A stretch of 64,000 nt of DNA from Lentzea atacamensis (GTDB lineage: Bacteria > Actinomycetota > Actinomycetes > Mycobacteriales > Pseudonocardiaceae): the NCBI RefSeq assembly GCF_003269295.1, contig NZ_QLTT01000005.1:62001-126000 (forward strand), in the 5' to 3' direction. The translations under genes and the position numbers were made by a program. Positions 52,570 to 64,000 of the stretch are shown one piece after another. Each line of letters starts with the position of its first letter. The stretch's first letter is position 1. Below the pieces are notes generated by a model. The model had not been told where the DNA came from, did no database searches, and worked only from the letters and a program-made list of their open reading frames with translations.

Positions 52570-53290
52570 AGAAGTCGAACCCGCCCATGTCACCGAAGTC
52601 GAAGCCACCGGCGTCGCCCGCATCAGCGGCACCACCCATGTCGCCCATGTCCCCCATGCCCATGTCGCCCATGCCGTAGTCACCGATGCCGTGCATGCCC
52701 GAGAACATGGCGTCCATCAGCAGGAACGTGCCCACACCCCACGCACCGGCCACGAGCGCGGGCTTCCACCACGGCTCGGAGTACCAGCCACGCGGCACCG
52801 GACGGCCGGCGACCATGCCACCGGGGTAGTAGTAGGGCGTGCCGGAACCGGAGTGCGGCGACGCGGCGTACTGGTGGCCCTCGAGGGTGACCTGGCGGTC
52901 CTCGCTGACGGCACCCGCCTGCTTCTGGCCGGCGATCTCGGGCAGCGCGGGACCGGGATCCATGCCCATGGCTTCACGCGCGGCGCGTACGTAGTGCAGA
53001 CCCTCCATCGCGGTCTGCGTGACCAGCCGCGCCTGCGGGATCGTGCGGGCCTGCTCCATCTGCGACCCGGCCGCGGTGAAGCGCTCGGACGCGTCGGCCA
53101 GTGCCTGCGTGGACGCGGCGTTCGAGCCCGTGAGGCTCATCACCTGACCGCCCAGCCGCTCGACCCACCGGCGGGCCTCCGCCTTGGCGTCGTCGAGCTC
53201 ACGCGCCTTGCGCGCGTTGCTCTGGCTGACCAGGTAGAACGCCCCTGCGACAAGCAGTACCAGCACTACAACCCACACGATGGTGCCCAC
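52568..53290 (-). CDS. Membrane protein with Gly/Asp/Met-rich tail (DUF1542-type)
   Basis: 240 residues. An N-terminal membrane helix (VWVVVLVLLVAGAFYLV), then a coiled helical region (RKARELDDAKAEARRWVERLGGQV) of the DUF1542 kind. After a Pro/Tyr-rich section there is a second hydrophobic segment and a repeat tail GIGDYGMGDMGMGDMGDMGG ending in FDFGDMGGFDF. The low-complexity tail could bind partners or metal, but that is speculation. Function unknown. It stands alone and convergent with the glycosylase. Confidence 0.7.
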   Translation of the reverse strand: MGTIVWVVVLVLLVAGAFYLVSQSNARKARELDDAKAEARRWVERLGGQVMSLTGSNAASTQALADASERFTAAGSQMEQARTIPQARLVTQTAMEGLHYVRAAREAMGMDPGPALPEIAGQKQAGAVSEDRQVTLEGHQYAASPHSGSGTPYYYPGGMVAGRPVPRGWYSEPWWKPALVAGAWGVGTFLLMDAMFSGMHGIGDYGMGDMGMGDMGDMGGAADAGDAGGFDFGDMGGFDF

Positions 53291-53346
53291 GGCTTACCTC
53301 CCACACCAGGTAAACCGTCAACGCGTGAACGCCAGCCGTAGTTCCG

Positions 53347-54564
53347 TCAGAAGACCTCAGGGCAATGAGGCTCATCGGTGCCGAGGAACGCCATCGTCAA
53401 CGCGTCCACATGACCAGGCGTGTGCTCAACCACGCGGTGTGCGCGCCTCAGCACGGAAAGCCGTACGCCGCCGAGGTACACGCTGCCGAGCGCGGCGACG
53501 TCGAGCGACACGTCCGCGGCGTCCTCGGTGCGCGTCACCACCGCTTCACCACGCTTGACGGTGAACCGCCACCGGCCGGAGTTCCACGGGCAGAGGGAGT
53601 CCTCGACCTCGAGCACACTGTCCACATCGGACTGGTAGCGCCGCAGCGGCAGCGCCCGGTCCACGTCGACGATCCGCAGCCACAGCGCGTCGCTCAGCTC
53701 GCGCCGCACCTTCCGCGGGTTGTCGACCATGTGCAAGATCGGGTCGTCCGTGGCCGTGTAGAAGGAGATTCCGCTCGCCAGATCGAGGTCGAGCAGGAAC
53801 CGGTACAGGTCCACGTACGCCTGCTCGGTCTCGCACACCAGCTCACGCACGTGCAACTCGTTCTGCGGCCCGCTGTTGTTCGACTCGTGCTTCACGCGGA
53901 AGACCACGTATCCCTGCGGGTGCAGGCAGTAGCGGTAGGCGGAGAGGCCGTCGCGGTTGGACTCGGCGTCGCCGAGGTGGACGTCCCAGGTCTTCTCCAC
54001 CCGGCTCAGCCAGCCGGTCCGCGTGCGGCGCACCCGGTCGTGCACCTCGCGCATGAACGGCATCGCTTCCTCGCGCGTCACCTGACGGATCCGCGCGTCG
54101 CTCACGGACACGCCGGGGTGGAACGGCATCCGCGTCGGCATCGTCATCATCGACAGGCTCGACGCGTGCTCTCCGTAGCCGAACCGCCGGTAGATCGACC
54201 CCTCCGACGCCCAGAGGATCGCGATCGGGTCGCCCGTCTCGTGCATGCCGTGCAGCTGCGTCTTCATCAGCAGCGACGCGACGCCGCGGCGGCGATGGCC
54301 CGGTTTCACACCCACGACGGTCACCGCGCCGGCGGGTGCGAGAACCCCACCGGGAACGGTGAGCTCACGGCTGAGCACACCACCGGTGCCCACCATCTCG
54401 TCGCCGTCGAACACGGCGTGCGTCCGGTCCAGCTCCAGCACCTTCATCCAGCGGTGCTCGCCGCCGGCCGGGGGTTCGTCGAGAAACGACCAGGCGAACA
54501 CCCTCTGGAACTCGGGGAGGTCCGCGCTTCCGATGGTCCTGATGCTCAGCGCCGAGTCAGCCAT
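53347..54564 (-). CDS. Eis-like GNAT N-acetyltransferase
   Basis: 405 residues in the three-part Eis plan: an N-terminal GNAT domain with acetyl-CoA loop VGVKPGHRRRGVASLL, a second GNAT-like domain, and a C-terminal SCP2-like domain ending in PEVF, whose terminal carboxylate is catalytic in Eis. M. tuberculosis Eis acetylates amines of many substrates, including aminoglycosides; the natural substrate here is unknown. It follows an aldehyde dehydrogenase on the same strand, 41 bp away. Confidence 0.88.
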   Translation of the reverse strand: MADSALSIRTIGSADLPEFQRVFAWSFLDEPPAGGEHRWMKVLELDRTHAVFDGDEMVGTGGVLSRELTVPGGVLAPAGAVTVVGVKPGHRRRGVASLLMKTQLHGMHETGDPIAILWASEGSIYRRFGYGEHASSLSMMTMPTRMPFHPGVSVSDARIRQVTREEAMPFMREVHDRVRRTRTGWLSRVEKTWDVHLGDAESNRDGLSAYRYCLHPQGYVVFRVKHESNNSGPQNELHVRELVCETEQAYVDLYRFLLDLDLASGISFYTATDDPILHMVDNPRKVRRELSDALWLRIVDVDRALPLRRYQSDVDSVLEVEDSLCPWNSGRWRFTVKRGEAVVTRTEDAADVSLDVAALGSVYLGGVRLSVLRRAHRVVEHTPGHVDALTMAFLGTDEPHCPEVF

Positions 54565-54605
54565 AGCGGCAGTGATACGCCGCTACAGCCGCGCTCGCAG
54601 CTCAA

Positions 54606-55958
54606 TTACCGCTGAATCGACTTGATCTCGCAGAACTCGTCCAGGCCGAACCTGCCGAACTCACGGCCGTTGCCCGACTGCCGATAGCCACCGAACGGCG
54701 CGCTGGTGTTGAACGCGGCACCGTTGATGTCGACCTGCCCGGTGCGCAGCCGCTTGGCGACCTTGAGCGCACGGTCGGTGTCCACGGAGAACACGGCACC
54801 CGCCAGGCCGTAGATGGTGGAGTTCGCGATGCGCACCGCGTCGTCCTCGTCCGCGTACGGCATGACCGACAGAACCGGCCCGAAGATCTCCTCCTGCGCG
54901 ATCGTCATCTCCGGCGTCACACCACCGAACACCGTCGGCGCCACGTAGAAGCCTTGCGGCAACGGCGCTTCCGGCCCACCGGCGGCCAGCTGGGCGCCTT
55001 CCTCGACGCCCTTGCGGATGTAGCCCACCACCCGGTCGCGCTGCGCCTTCGACACCGCGGGCCCGATGCGCGTCGCCGGATCGGCCGGGTCGGCCGGGGC
55101 GTACTTCCGCGCAGCGGCAGCGGCCAGCTCGACGGCCTCGTCGTGCCGGTCCGCGGGCACCAGCAACCGCGTCCAGGCGCTGCACGCCTGGCCGTTGTTC
55201 ATGAACGAGTTGGCGACCGCGATCTTCACCGCGCGCCCGAAGTCCGCGTCGTCGAGCACGATGCACGCCGACTTGCCGCCCAGCTCCAGCGCGACCCGCT
55301 TGACCGTCTCGGACGCCACCGCCGACACCCGCCGCCCAGCGCGCGTGGACCCGGTGAACGACACCATGTCCACGTCCGGGTGCGCCGCCAGCGCCTCACC
55401 GACGACGGACCCGGTGCCGTGCACCAGCCCGAACACGCCCTCCGGCACGACCGCCGTGATGATCTCGGCGAGCAGGTCCGCGGTCTTCGGCGCGAGCTCA
55501 CTCGGCTTGAGCACAACGGTGTTGCCCGCGGCGAGGGCCGGCACGACCTTCGCGACCATCTGCTGCAGCGGGAAGTTCCACGGCGTGATGGCCGCCACGA
55601 CCCCGATCGGCTCGCGGAAGATCAGCGAGTTGCCGATCTCCTCCGGTTCGAAGTAGCCGCGCTCCAGCACGTCCGCGACACCCTTCGCGATGGCGACGGG
55701 GTTCGCGACCTGGACCTTCTGGCTGAACGTGATGGGCGTGCCCATCTCGCGCGTCATGGTCTGCGCGAGCTCGGCGCCACGCTCCTCGAGGCCGTCGATG
55801 ATCGCCCGGACCGCCTTCGCCCGCTCCTCCACGGAGGTCTCCGACCACGCCGGGAACGCGGCCTTCGCGGCGGCCACGGCCGTGTCGACGTCGGCCGGCG
55901 TGCCCTCGGCGAGCGTGCCGACGACTTCCTCGGTGGCGGGGTTGACGACCTCGATCAC
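54606..55958 (-). CDS. NAD(P)-dependent aldehyde dehydrogenase
   Basis: 450 residues. The catalytic cysteine is in [13 protein letters not shown], the general-base glutamate in [14 protein letters not shown], and the cofactor region in [11 protein letters not shown], with [15 protein letters not shown]. It oxidises an aldehyde to its acid. GTG 55958 is chosen because GGAGGG is just upstream; a frame reaching 55988 adds ten residues. Substrate unknown. It lies close to the Eis-like gene, so the two may be co-transcribed. Confidence 0.9.
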   Translation of the reverse strand: MIEVVNPATEEVVGTLAEGTPADVDTAVAAAKAAFPAWSETSVEERAKAVRAIIDGLEERGAELAQTMTREMGTPITFSQKVQVANPVAIAKGVADVLERGYFEPEEIGNSLIFREPIGVVAAITPWNFPLQQMVAKVVPALAAGNTVVLKPSELAPKTADLLAEIITAVVPEGVFGLVHGTGSVVGEALAAHPDVDMVSFTGSTRAGRRVSAVASETVKRVALELGGKSACIVLDDADFGRAVKIAVANSFMNNGQACSAWTRLLVPADRHDEAVELAAAAARKYAPADPADPATRIGPAVSKAQRDRVVGYIRKGVEEGAQLAAGGPEAPLPQGFYVAPTVFGGVTPEMTIAQEEIFGPVLSVMPYADEDDAVRIANSTIYGLAGAVFSVDTDRALKVAKRLRTGQVDINGAAFNTSAPFGGYRQSGNGREFGRFGLDEFCEIKSIQR

Positions 55959-56011
55959 GAGAGCCCTCCAAGGCGGATGTGACACCAATGCGCTGACAAC
56001 GGTTCAGCCTG

Positions 56012-56635
56012 TCACATCGCCCGCGCAGGAGCCATCGCACCTCCGATCCGCCGCTCGCGCAGCGCCCGGAGATGCACCGCCGCCCACGTCCGGTACGGCC
56101 GCCACGTCCCGGACACCTCCACTCCGGCTTGCGACCCGGCAGGTCCAGGTCGAGCCCACGCAACACCGCCGGCGCCGGGAACAACGCCATCCCCGGCCAG
56201 CGACGCCTTCAGCGCAGCCGCCTGCGAGACCCGGACCCGCTGCGACAGCACCGACCCCGCCGTGGCCTCGTACGGCGAGTAGAACCCGCACGGCCGTAAA
56301 CCGGGCAACGACGCCTGCGCGGCGGCGATCACCGGATCCCGCGCACCGACGCCGGGCCACGCCCGCCCGTCGACGTCCAGCGCCAGGAGCCGGCACACCT
56401 GAGCCGCCGCCAGGTCGGGATCGCCCTCGCCGGCCAGCTCCAGCACGGCAGTGGCGCCGCGCTGGGTCACGGAGACCGAAGCACGGCGCCACTCACCCTC
56501 GACCAGGAACGCCGACTGCAGCGCCTCGCCCTTGCGCGCAGGCGGCGCGGACGGGGTGAAGCCCTCCCAGGAGGCCCGGGACGTAGCCAGTGACCAGGGC
56601 CCCTGAACTGCGACCTCGACGCAGTGGTGTGCCAT
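56012..56635 (-). pseudogene. Decayed AlkA-like DNA glycosylase gene
   Basis: The N-terminal part is a good AlkA/3-methyladenine glycosylase match, including CGFYSPYEATAGSVLSQRVR. At about 56190 the frame shifts: the other frame continues as LFPAPAVLRGLDLDLPGRK, the usual next segment. Near 56116 the original frame resumes at GTWRPYRTWAAVHLRAL, the family's closing segment. The helix-hairpin-helix/GPD catalytic region between them is missing. The product would be inactive, so this is a deletion-and-frameshift remnant. Confidence 0.65.
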
Positions 56636-56670
56636 GTCCGAGGACGTTGGCGAGCACCACCGACAAAAAC

Positions 56671-57279
56671 TCAGCTGAAGTCGAGGTCGCCCGTGCGCGT
56701 CCGCTTCAGCTCGAAGAAGTACGGGAAGCCGGCGAGCATCCGGGCGCCGTCGAAGATCGTGCCCGCCTCCTCGCCCCGCGGGATCTTGGTCAGCACCGGG
56801 CCGAAGAACGCGACGCCGTCGATGTGGATCGTGGGCGTGCCGACGTCCATGCCGACCGGGTCCATGCCGCGGTGGTGACTCGCCTTCAGCTCCTCGTCGA
56901 ACTCGGTCGAGGTCGCGGCCTCTGCGAGCTCCGCGGGGAGCCCGGCGTCGGCCAGTGACAGCTTGATGACCTCGTCGAAGTCCTTGTTGCCCTCGTTGTG
57001 GATCCGGGTGCCCATCGCGGTGTACAGCGCCGGCAGCGCCTCGTTGCCGAACTTCTGCTCAGCCGCGATGGCGACGCGGACCGGACCCCAGCCCTTGGTC
57101 ATGAGCTCCTTGTACTGCTCCGGCAGGTCCCGCCCCTCGTTCAGCACGGAAAGACTCATCACGTGGAAGCTCAGGTCGATGTCGCGGACCTTCTCCACCT
57201 CGAGGATCCACCGGGAGGTGATCCAGGCGAACGGACAAAGAGGGTCGAAGTAGAAGTCGACCTTCGCCTTGTCGGCCAT
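56671..57279 (-). CDS. Mycothiol-dependent nitroreductase relative (Rv2466c/DsbA family)
   Basis: 202 residues, a thioredoxin-fold DsbA-like protein. The active site lies in FDPLCPFAW: Cys15 is kept, but the second cysteine of the Rv2466c CPWC motif is alanine here. Other landmarks: [44 protein letters not shown]. Rv2466c is linked to mycothiol and activates nitro compounds; a one-cysteine version would need mycothiol to complete the cycle. ATG 57279; pepN lies divergently upstream, the conserved mycobacterial order. Confidence 0.85.
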   Translation of the reverse strand: MADKAKVDFYFDPLCPFAWITSRWILEVEKVRDIDLSFHVMSLSVLNEGRDLPEQYKELMTKGWGPVRVAIAAEQKFGNEALPALYTAMGTRIHNEGNKDFDEVIKLSLADAGLPAELAEAATSTEFDEELKASHHRGMDPVGMDVGTPTIHIDGVAFFGPVLTKIPRGEEAGTIFDGARMLAGFPYFFELKRTRTGDLDFS

Positions 57280-57442
57280 GCGTGCCCCTTCAGTGACGGT
57301 GAGTGGGGTTATCGCCCCATCAGCCCAACGAGATCACCCTGTCATCTCTTCCCGTACGCCGGTTCCGTGATTGGATGCGGGAGTCATAACCATTCCCGAC
57401 GACGTCAGCGCGTAACCACACGCGCGGCAGACGAGGTGACCA

Positions 57443-60004
<2,562 letters not shown>

Positions 60005-60020
60005 AATTCGCTGTGCGACG

Positions 60021-60057
60021 AAGGCCCCGTGACGCTTTGATGGCGGCACGGGGTCTT
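60021..60057 (+). terminator. Hairpin after pepN
   Basis: AAGGCCCCGTG pairs with CACGGGGTCTT (10 of 11), 17 bp past the pepN stop. Confidence 0.6.
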
Positions 60058-60076
60058 CCCGTTTCTTGGGGGTGTT

Positions 60077-61800
60077 TTGTTCCGCTACGAGGTCGTGCAC
60101 TGGTACGAGGACGACCACGACGAGATCGTGGAAGTGCTGGCCCGCGCCGTCGACACCGACGGGTTGTTCGCCAGGCCGCGACCGGGCGACCGGGAACGCG
60201 TGGTGCTGCGCGGCTGCCCGCCGAGCTTCGCCGGCCTCACGGGCAACTGCATGCTCGAAATCGGCACCGACGATGAATGGCAGTGGTGGAGCCTTGAGGA
60301 CCTGGTGGTCCACGGCACCGTGCCGGACGGCGATCTGATCGACGTGGTGGCCAGCGCGGAGGTGCGCCTGGTCGACGACGGCCCTGGGCTCGGACCGTGC
60401 TGCAACCTCTCCACAGCTGGTGCCCGCGTGGGCGGATGCCGTGGGGTGGACGGGTTTCCGCGGCAGTGGGAAGGACTCGACTGGCCACCGGTGGCGTTGA
60501 TCGGCGTCGACCACCCGGAACGCATCCGGCCACTGGACCGCCGCAAGCACAGCTGGGCGGGTGGCGAGCGACTGCACGCCCTGGACAGGCACGGCCACGT
60601 CATGGCGAAGGTGCCGATCGACCTGGACGTCGCTTCGGTGACGCCCTCCGCGCTGGGCGACGGGCTCTTCGACGTCGTGCTCGATCAGTCGGACTCGGAG
60701 GAACGGCCAGATCCGTCGCACGGGCGGTGTGGGACCTGTGGCGCGAAGGCGTTCCGGCGGAACGCAACCTGTGGGCGCCTTTCGACACGGCCGGCCGCCG
60801 GGCGTGGAGCAGGCTCACCCTCCAGAGGCTCGAGAAGTCCGCCGCAGACCAGGTCGGCGGCGTCTACCACCTCGACGGTCGCCACGTCACCGACGAACCG
60901 GGCCTGCACCTTGCGATGAGCGAGGCGTTGCTCGGCCCCGGCCACTACTTCGGCTGGGGCTACGACGCGCTCGCCGACTGCCTCTGCGGTGGCTTCGGCG
61001 TGCGACCGCCGTTCACGCTGGTCTGGAACGACGCGCAGGTGGCCCACGGCGCGATCCGCGACCACTTCCTGCTGGTCCTCGAGCTGATGCGACGCTCCGG
61101 CATCACGGTCGAGCTGAAGTCTCCCTCCACTTTGGACGGCGTGACCGGACTGGACCGGCGTCTGGCGTTCGGCGCACTCGTGACCAGCTGGGTCGCCGGT
61201 TACACCAAAGCCGCCGACCTGTCCGCGGAGCCGTTCGCCGACTCGTGGATCGTGCGCGGCGATCAACAGGACAGGCAGGTCGAGCGCGTTGTCACCGACG
61301 AGGCCGGCACCGACTGGCATGTCGGGAAGATGTGGAAGGGCGACTGGATCACCGTGCCGACGACCGCACCGGACGAGATGACCGCGCGCCTCATGGACGC
61401 GGGCCTGGAGATGCGTCCGCGTGAGACGTTCATGCGACGGTCTCTCACCGACCACCCGGCGCCGGAACCACCCGCCGGCTACACGATCGAGGTGAGTCGC
61501 GAGGACGTCGTCATCGACGTCCGGCTGCTCTTCGAGGGCACCGAAGCCGCGAGTGGACGAATGGCCGTGGTGGACTCGGATGCCGTACCGCACCGCGTTT
61601 TCACGACACCAGCGCACCGGCGTCAGGGGCTCGGTAGCGTCGTGATGGGTGTGCTCGCACGGGAAGCAGCGGCGGCTGGAGCGGTGGACGGGCTGCTGTT
61701 CGCGACCGCGGACGGGCTGCCGCTGTACCGGAAACTCGGCTGGGAAATCGTTTCCGACGTCGTGATCGCGTCGAACACCAAGGGGAAGCATGATCGGTGA
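60077..61800 (+). pseudogene. Barstar-domain gene with frameshift, running into a GNAT domain
   Basis: TTG 60077 behind GGGGG opens a frame that stays coherent to about 60705 (IEVGHVMAKVPIDL-type region, DQSDSEERPD). After that the true continuation is one base out of phase: ARAVWDLWREGVPAERNLWAPF, then a barstar-like fold (HLDGRHVTDEPGLHLAMSEALLG, GGFGVRPPFTLVWND). With no stop, this frame runs into a GNAT acetyltransferase domain (HRRQGLGSVVMGVLAREA) that could start alone at GTG 61141. A one-base loss near 60710 explains the break. The encoded proteins are therefore about 210 and 220-390 residues, or the gene is dead. Confidence 0.6.
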
Positions 61801-62428
61801 ACTGGTGGAGCGCTGGCACCACGGCTGGATCACGGCCGACGGCCTGACGTCCGAGTACCGCGACGGCTACCTGGTCGTCCACGTGAACCGGCCGCGCAGG
61901 AAGTACGAGTGGATTGCCACGGACGACGCGGAAACCGCGGCCATGGCCGCGATCGTCGCCGCGACAGCGGAGCCGAACTGGTTGAGCGTGCCGACGAACG
62001 CGCCGCAGAAGACGACCGCGGCGATCGAAGCCGCCGGGCTGGTCGTGGCCCGGCCGGACGAGACGTTCATGCGGTGCTCGCTCGCCGGACACCCGCGGTT
62101 CGACCCGCCGGCGGGCTATGCCGTGGAGGTGAGGAGGAATCCGGTCATCGGGGTGCGGGTGCTGACCCCGGACGGCGAGGAAGCGGCGAGCGGGCTGATG
62201 GCCGTCGTCGGGGAAGACGCTGTCGCGCACCGCATCGAGACCGCGGAGGCACACCGGCGGCGAGGGCTCGGCAGCGTCGTCATGGGCACGCTGGTGCGGG
62301 AAGCGCTGAAGGACGGGGCGGCGAACGGGTTGCTGTTCTCCTCGACCGACGGCGTGCACCTCTACCGCAGGCTCGGCTGGGAGAAGATCTCCGGCCTCGT
62401 GGTGGCGCGCAACGAGGTCAGCCCGTAG
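61790..62428 (+). CDS. GNAT-family N-acetyltransferase
   Basis: 212 residues. The acetyl-CoA motif is HRRRGLGSVVMGTLVREAL and the C-terminal strand gives LYRRLGWEKISGLV. It is a close paralogue of the GNAT part of the preceding gene (LAGHPRFDPPAGY vs LTDHPAPEPPAGY), which shows a local duplication. ATG 61790 overlaps the previous stop by 11 bp. No substrate can be named. Confidence 0.85.
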   Translation: MIGELVERWHHGWITADGLTSEYRDGYLVVHVNRPRRKYEWIATDDAETAAMAAIVAATAEPNWLSVPTNAPQKTTAAIEAAGLVVARPDETFMRCSLAGHPRFDPPAGYAVEVRRNPVIGVRVLTPDGEEAASGLMAVVGEDAVAHRIETAEAHRRRGLGSVVMGTLVREALKDGAANGLLFSSTDGVHLYRRLGWEKISGLVVARNEVSP

Positions 62429-62429
62429 A

Positions 62430-62459
62430 AAGGCCCCCGGCGCGATCGCCGGGGGCCTT
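62430..62459. terminator. Hairpin after the GNAT gene
   Basis: A perfect 13-bp stem AAGGCCCCCGGCG / CGCCGGGGGCCTT with a CGAT loop, then TCTCGG; it lies between convergent genes. Confidence 0.75.
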
Positions 62460-62470
62460 CTCGGTGCAGA

Positions 62471-62950
62471 TCAGGAACGCGGTGCGTTGCCCGCCTGGTC
62501 GGTCAGCATGCGCAGGCCAGACACGAGGCCGCCCGCGAGGTCGCCCTCCTTGAAGGACGCCACCATGCTCATCACCGCGAGCTTGGCGCCGCGGTCGGCG
62601 ATGCGGCGGTGCGACTCCTCGCCCGTCACGATCTCGACGACGCGCTCGCCCGGCGACACGGCCACGAGGACGTGGTGCGACGGACGGTCGGTGGAGGCGT
62701 GCAGCTCTTCGGCGCGCTCACGCGAGGACGAGCCGAGCTCGCCCAGGTAAACGCTGAAGTCCAGGCCCGTGGTGCGGCTGGAGAGCGTCAGCGCCTCGTC
62801 CAGCTGCGCGAGCTGGGCCGGCGTGAACGGCAGCTCCGGCGCGTGCGGCTCGTACATCTTCGCGACGGAGACACGGCCGCTGTTCGTCACGACCGCGCCG
62901 AGGGGCAGCGTCGACGGGTCGACGGCCTCGATCGCCTTACCAGTTGCCAC
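62471..62950 (-). CDS. DUF5130 protein (Rv2468c-type)
   Basis: 159 residues. A TPM-like domain with LGELGSSSRERAEELH and VLVAVSPGERVVEIVTGEE, ending in a helical part (AVMSMVASFKEGDLAGGLVSGL). The gene lies near pepN as Rv2468c does in mycobacteria. Function unknown. GTG 62950 has GGGAGG upstream, which lies within the 3' end of the preceding small membrane-protein gene (14-bp overlap), so the two are coupled. Confidence 0.85.
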   Translation of the reverse strand: MATGKAIEAVDPSTLPLGAVVTNSGRVSVAKMYEPHAPELPFTPAQLAQLDEALTLSSRTTGLDFSVYLGELGSSSRERAEELHASTDRPSHHVLVAVSPGERVVEIVTGEESHRRIADRGAKLAVMSMVASFKEGDLAGGLVSGLRMLTDQAGNAPRS

Positions 62951-63182
62951 GGGCGCCTCCCTTGGCGGTCGAGCCCGACGTGGCGGGCTCGGCGGTGCTG
63001 TGGTGGTGCACGCTCAGCCCCGCGGGGTTCGCGCTCCACCACACCGGGGCGTAGCCCCACTCCTGGCCGGGCCGGTACCGGGGAATCCGGGTGGCCTTTG
63101 GCCTCACCGTCAGCAGCGCGATCACGCCGTACAGAGCCAGCGGGATCAGCGCGAAGACGAGGACGGTCTCCACGATGGTCAC
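62937..63182 (-). CDS. Small single-span membrane protein
   Basis: 81 residues. One N-terminal helix (VETVLVFALIPLALYGVIALLTV), then a cytoplasmic tail with YRPGQEWGYAPVWWSANP and a His/Ser/Gly-rich end. It starts at GTG 63182, 20 bp after the MFS gene stop, and overlaps DUF5130. This kind of short membrane protein next to DUF5130 is seen across actinomycetes. Role unknown. Confidence 0.75.
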   Translation of the reverse strand: MTIVETVLVFALIPLALYGVIALLTVRPKATRIPRYRPGQEWGYAPVWWSANPAGLSVHHHSTAEPATSGSTAKGGARGNW

Positions 63183-63202
63183 GGCGGGTACGGTAGCCGA
63201 AC

Positions 63203-64000
63203 TCAGCCGCGCGTGAGCGGCCGGGCCAGCGTGATCGCGGTCAATCCCACGATCGTGCCCGCCACGACGTAGACGGCCCCCAGCGACGTCCACGACGCCA
63301 GCGGTCCGGCGAGGCCCGCGCCCAGCGGCGACAGACCCCACGCCAGCACGCGGTACGCGCTCGTCACGCGGCCCATCATCGGGCCTGGTGTGAGCCGTTG
63401 GCGGCGGGTCGCGGACAGCACGTTCCAGCCCGCGGACGCGACGCCGAAGAGCACGCACGCGAGCACGGCCACCACCAGCCACGGCACGAGGCCGAACAAC
63501 GCGAACGCGGCACCCAGCAGCGCCAGGAACCCGACCATCACCCGCCCGGCACCCCACCGGGACGCGAGCCGCGGGGAGACCCAGGCGCCTAGCAGAGCAC
63601 CGGCCGCCATGCACACGACCAGGCCGGGAACCACCGGTTCGGCGAGGCGGAGCACCTGGATGGAGTAGAGCGCCAGCATGGCGTTGACAGCCGCTGCACA
63701 GAGAGCTGTGATTGCGACCGCAACTACCAGTGACCGCAGACCAGGGGTCCGCAGCAGGAACCGCGCGCCCTCCACCAGCTGCCCGCGAAGATCGCCCCCA
63801 GATCGCTCTGGAGCGACGTCTGGCACGCGGGACACCAGCAGGGCGGCGACGACGAAGGAGGCGGCGTCCAGCGCGAAACAGGCGGCCGGCGCCCACCAGA
63901 ACAGGACCGCGGCGGCCAGCGGACCGGCGAGGTCCATGCCGACCGTCTCGACCGCGACGAACCTGCCGTTCGCCGCCTCCAGGTCGTCCGGCCCCGCCAG
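63203..64000 (-). CDS. MFS transporter, cut by the window end
   Basis: The visible 265 residues cover the C-terminal two-thirds of a major facilitator protein. A loop LAGPDDLEAANGRFVAVETVGMDLAGP leads to about eight membrane helices, with short basic loops such as RLASRWGAGR. The loop pattern is of the EntS-like exporter group. The start lies beyond 64000. It heads the unit with the small membrane protein and DUF5130. The substrate cannot be inferred. Confidence 0.85.
   Translation of the reverse strand: MAGPDDLEAANGRFVAVETVGMDLAGPLAAAVLFWWAPAACFALDAASFVVAALLVSRVPDVAPERSGGDLRGQLVEGARFLLRTPGLRSLVVAVAITALCAAAVNAMLALYSIQVLRLAEPVVPGLVVCMAAGALLGAWVSPRLASRWGAGRVMVGFLALLGAAFALFGLVPWLVVAVLACVLFGVASAGWNVLSATRRQRLTPGPMMGRVTSAYRVLAWGLSPLGAGLAGPLASWTSLGAVYVVAGTIVGLTAITLARPLTRG

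Overview
The window is high-GC actinobacterial chromosome, most like a Pseudonocardiaceae genome (Lentzea, Saccharothrix or Lechevalieria type). Reasons: strong G/C third-position bias, many GTG and TTG starts, two ClpP paralogues (clpP1P2), a mycothiol-linked nitroreductase relative, an Eis-type acetyltransferase and EspC/WXG-type secretion substrates. Backbone gene order matches the known actinobacterial stretch DUF4233-folC-valS ... clpX-clpP2-clpP1-tig ... nei-rpiB-nitroreductase-pepN-DUF5130 (Mycobacterium tuberculosis Rv2446c to Rv2468c). Accessory blocks are inserted between these core genes.

Regions: 0.1-3.7 kb, a lipoprotein, a membrane protein, a YbaB-like protein and two type VII secretion substrate-like proteins. 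3.7-8.1 kb (minus), valS-folC-DUF4233 with overlapping junctions. 8.1-9.8 kb, two tandem paralogous membrane-anchored unknowns. 10-17.5 kb, an FdhF/YdeP-type molybdopterin oxidoreductase, an ArsR-like regulator with a previously unlisted 54-codon gene, a truncated DUF2238-like remnant, a DNA-binding protein, an FAD oxidoreductase, FdhD and a class III CoA-transferase. 17.5-23 kb, a Tat-type esterase and a minus-strand operon of an RBBP9-like hydrolase plus three tandem beta-lactamase-fold serine hydrolases. 23-27.4 kb, clpX, clpP2, clpP1, tig.

27.6-30.9 kb holds a secreted unknown, a LysR regulator and a LacI regulator. The LacI gene diverges from a sugar operon (binding protein, two permeases, GH5-like and GH38 glycosidases; 31-38 kb) across a perfect 12-bp operator-like palindrome. 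The operon lacks its own ATPase, so it probably uses a shared one. 38-39.4 kb is a frameshifted secreted protein. 39.6-45 kb is a glycine betaine-type ABC system (binding protein, double-domain permease, ATPase) with a second binding protein diverging from it. 45-46.9 kb is an orphan gene with a HEPN-like R-x4-H motif, bounded by copies of an unusual CTAGTGCCG-ended repeat. 46.9-49.9 kb has a hydrolase, tRNA-Gly, tRNA-Pro, an HxlR/NAD-binding/VOC cluster, a 43-aa membrane peptide and a HIT protein.

49.9-52.5 kb has a metallo-beta-lactamase-fold hydrolase, ComB, RpiB and an Fpg/Nei glycosylase. 52.6-57.3 kb has a DUF1542-type membrane protein, an Eis-like acetyltransferase, an aldehyde dehydrogenase, a decayed AlkA-like gene and the nitroreductase relative. 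57.4-64 kb has pepN, a frameshifted barstar-domain gene running into a GNAT domain, a second GNAT gene, DUF5130, a small membrane protein and an MFS transporter cut by the window end. No CRISPR array, insertion sequence, integrase or rRNA was seen. The best candidates for something undescribed are the HEPN-like orphan with its flanking repeats, and the set of decayed genes (DUF2238, AlkA, PKD-type, barstar) in the accessory blocks.
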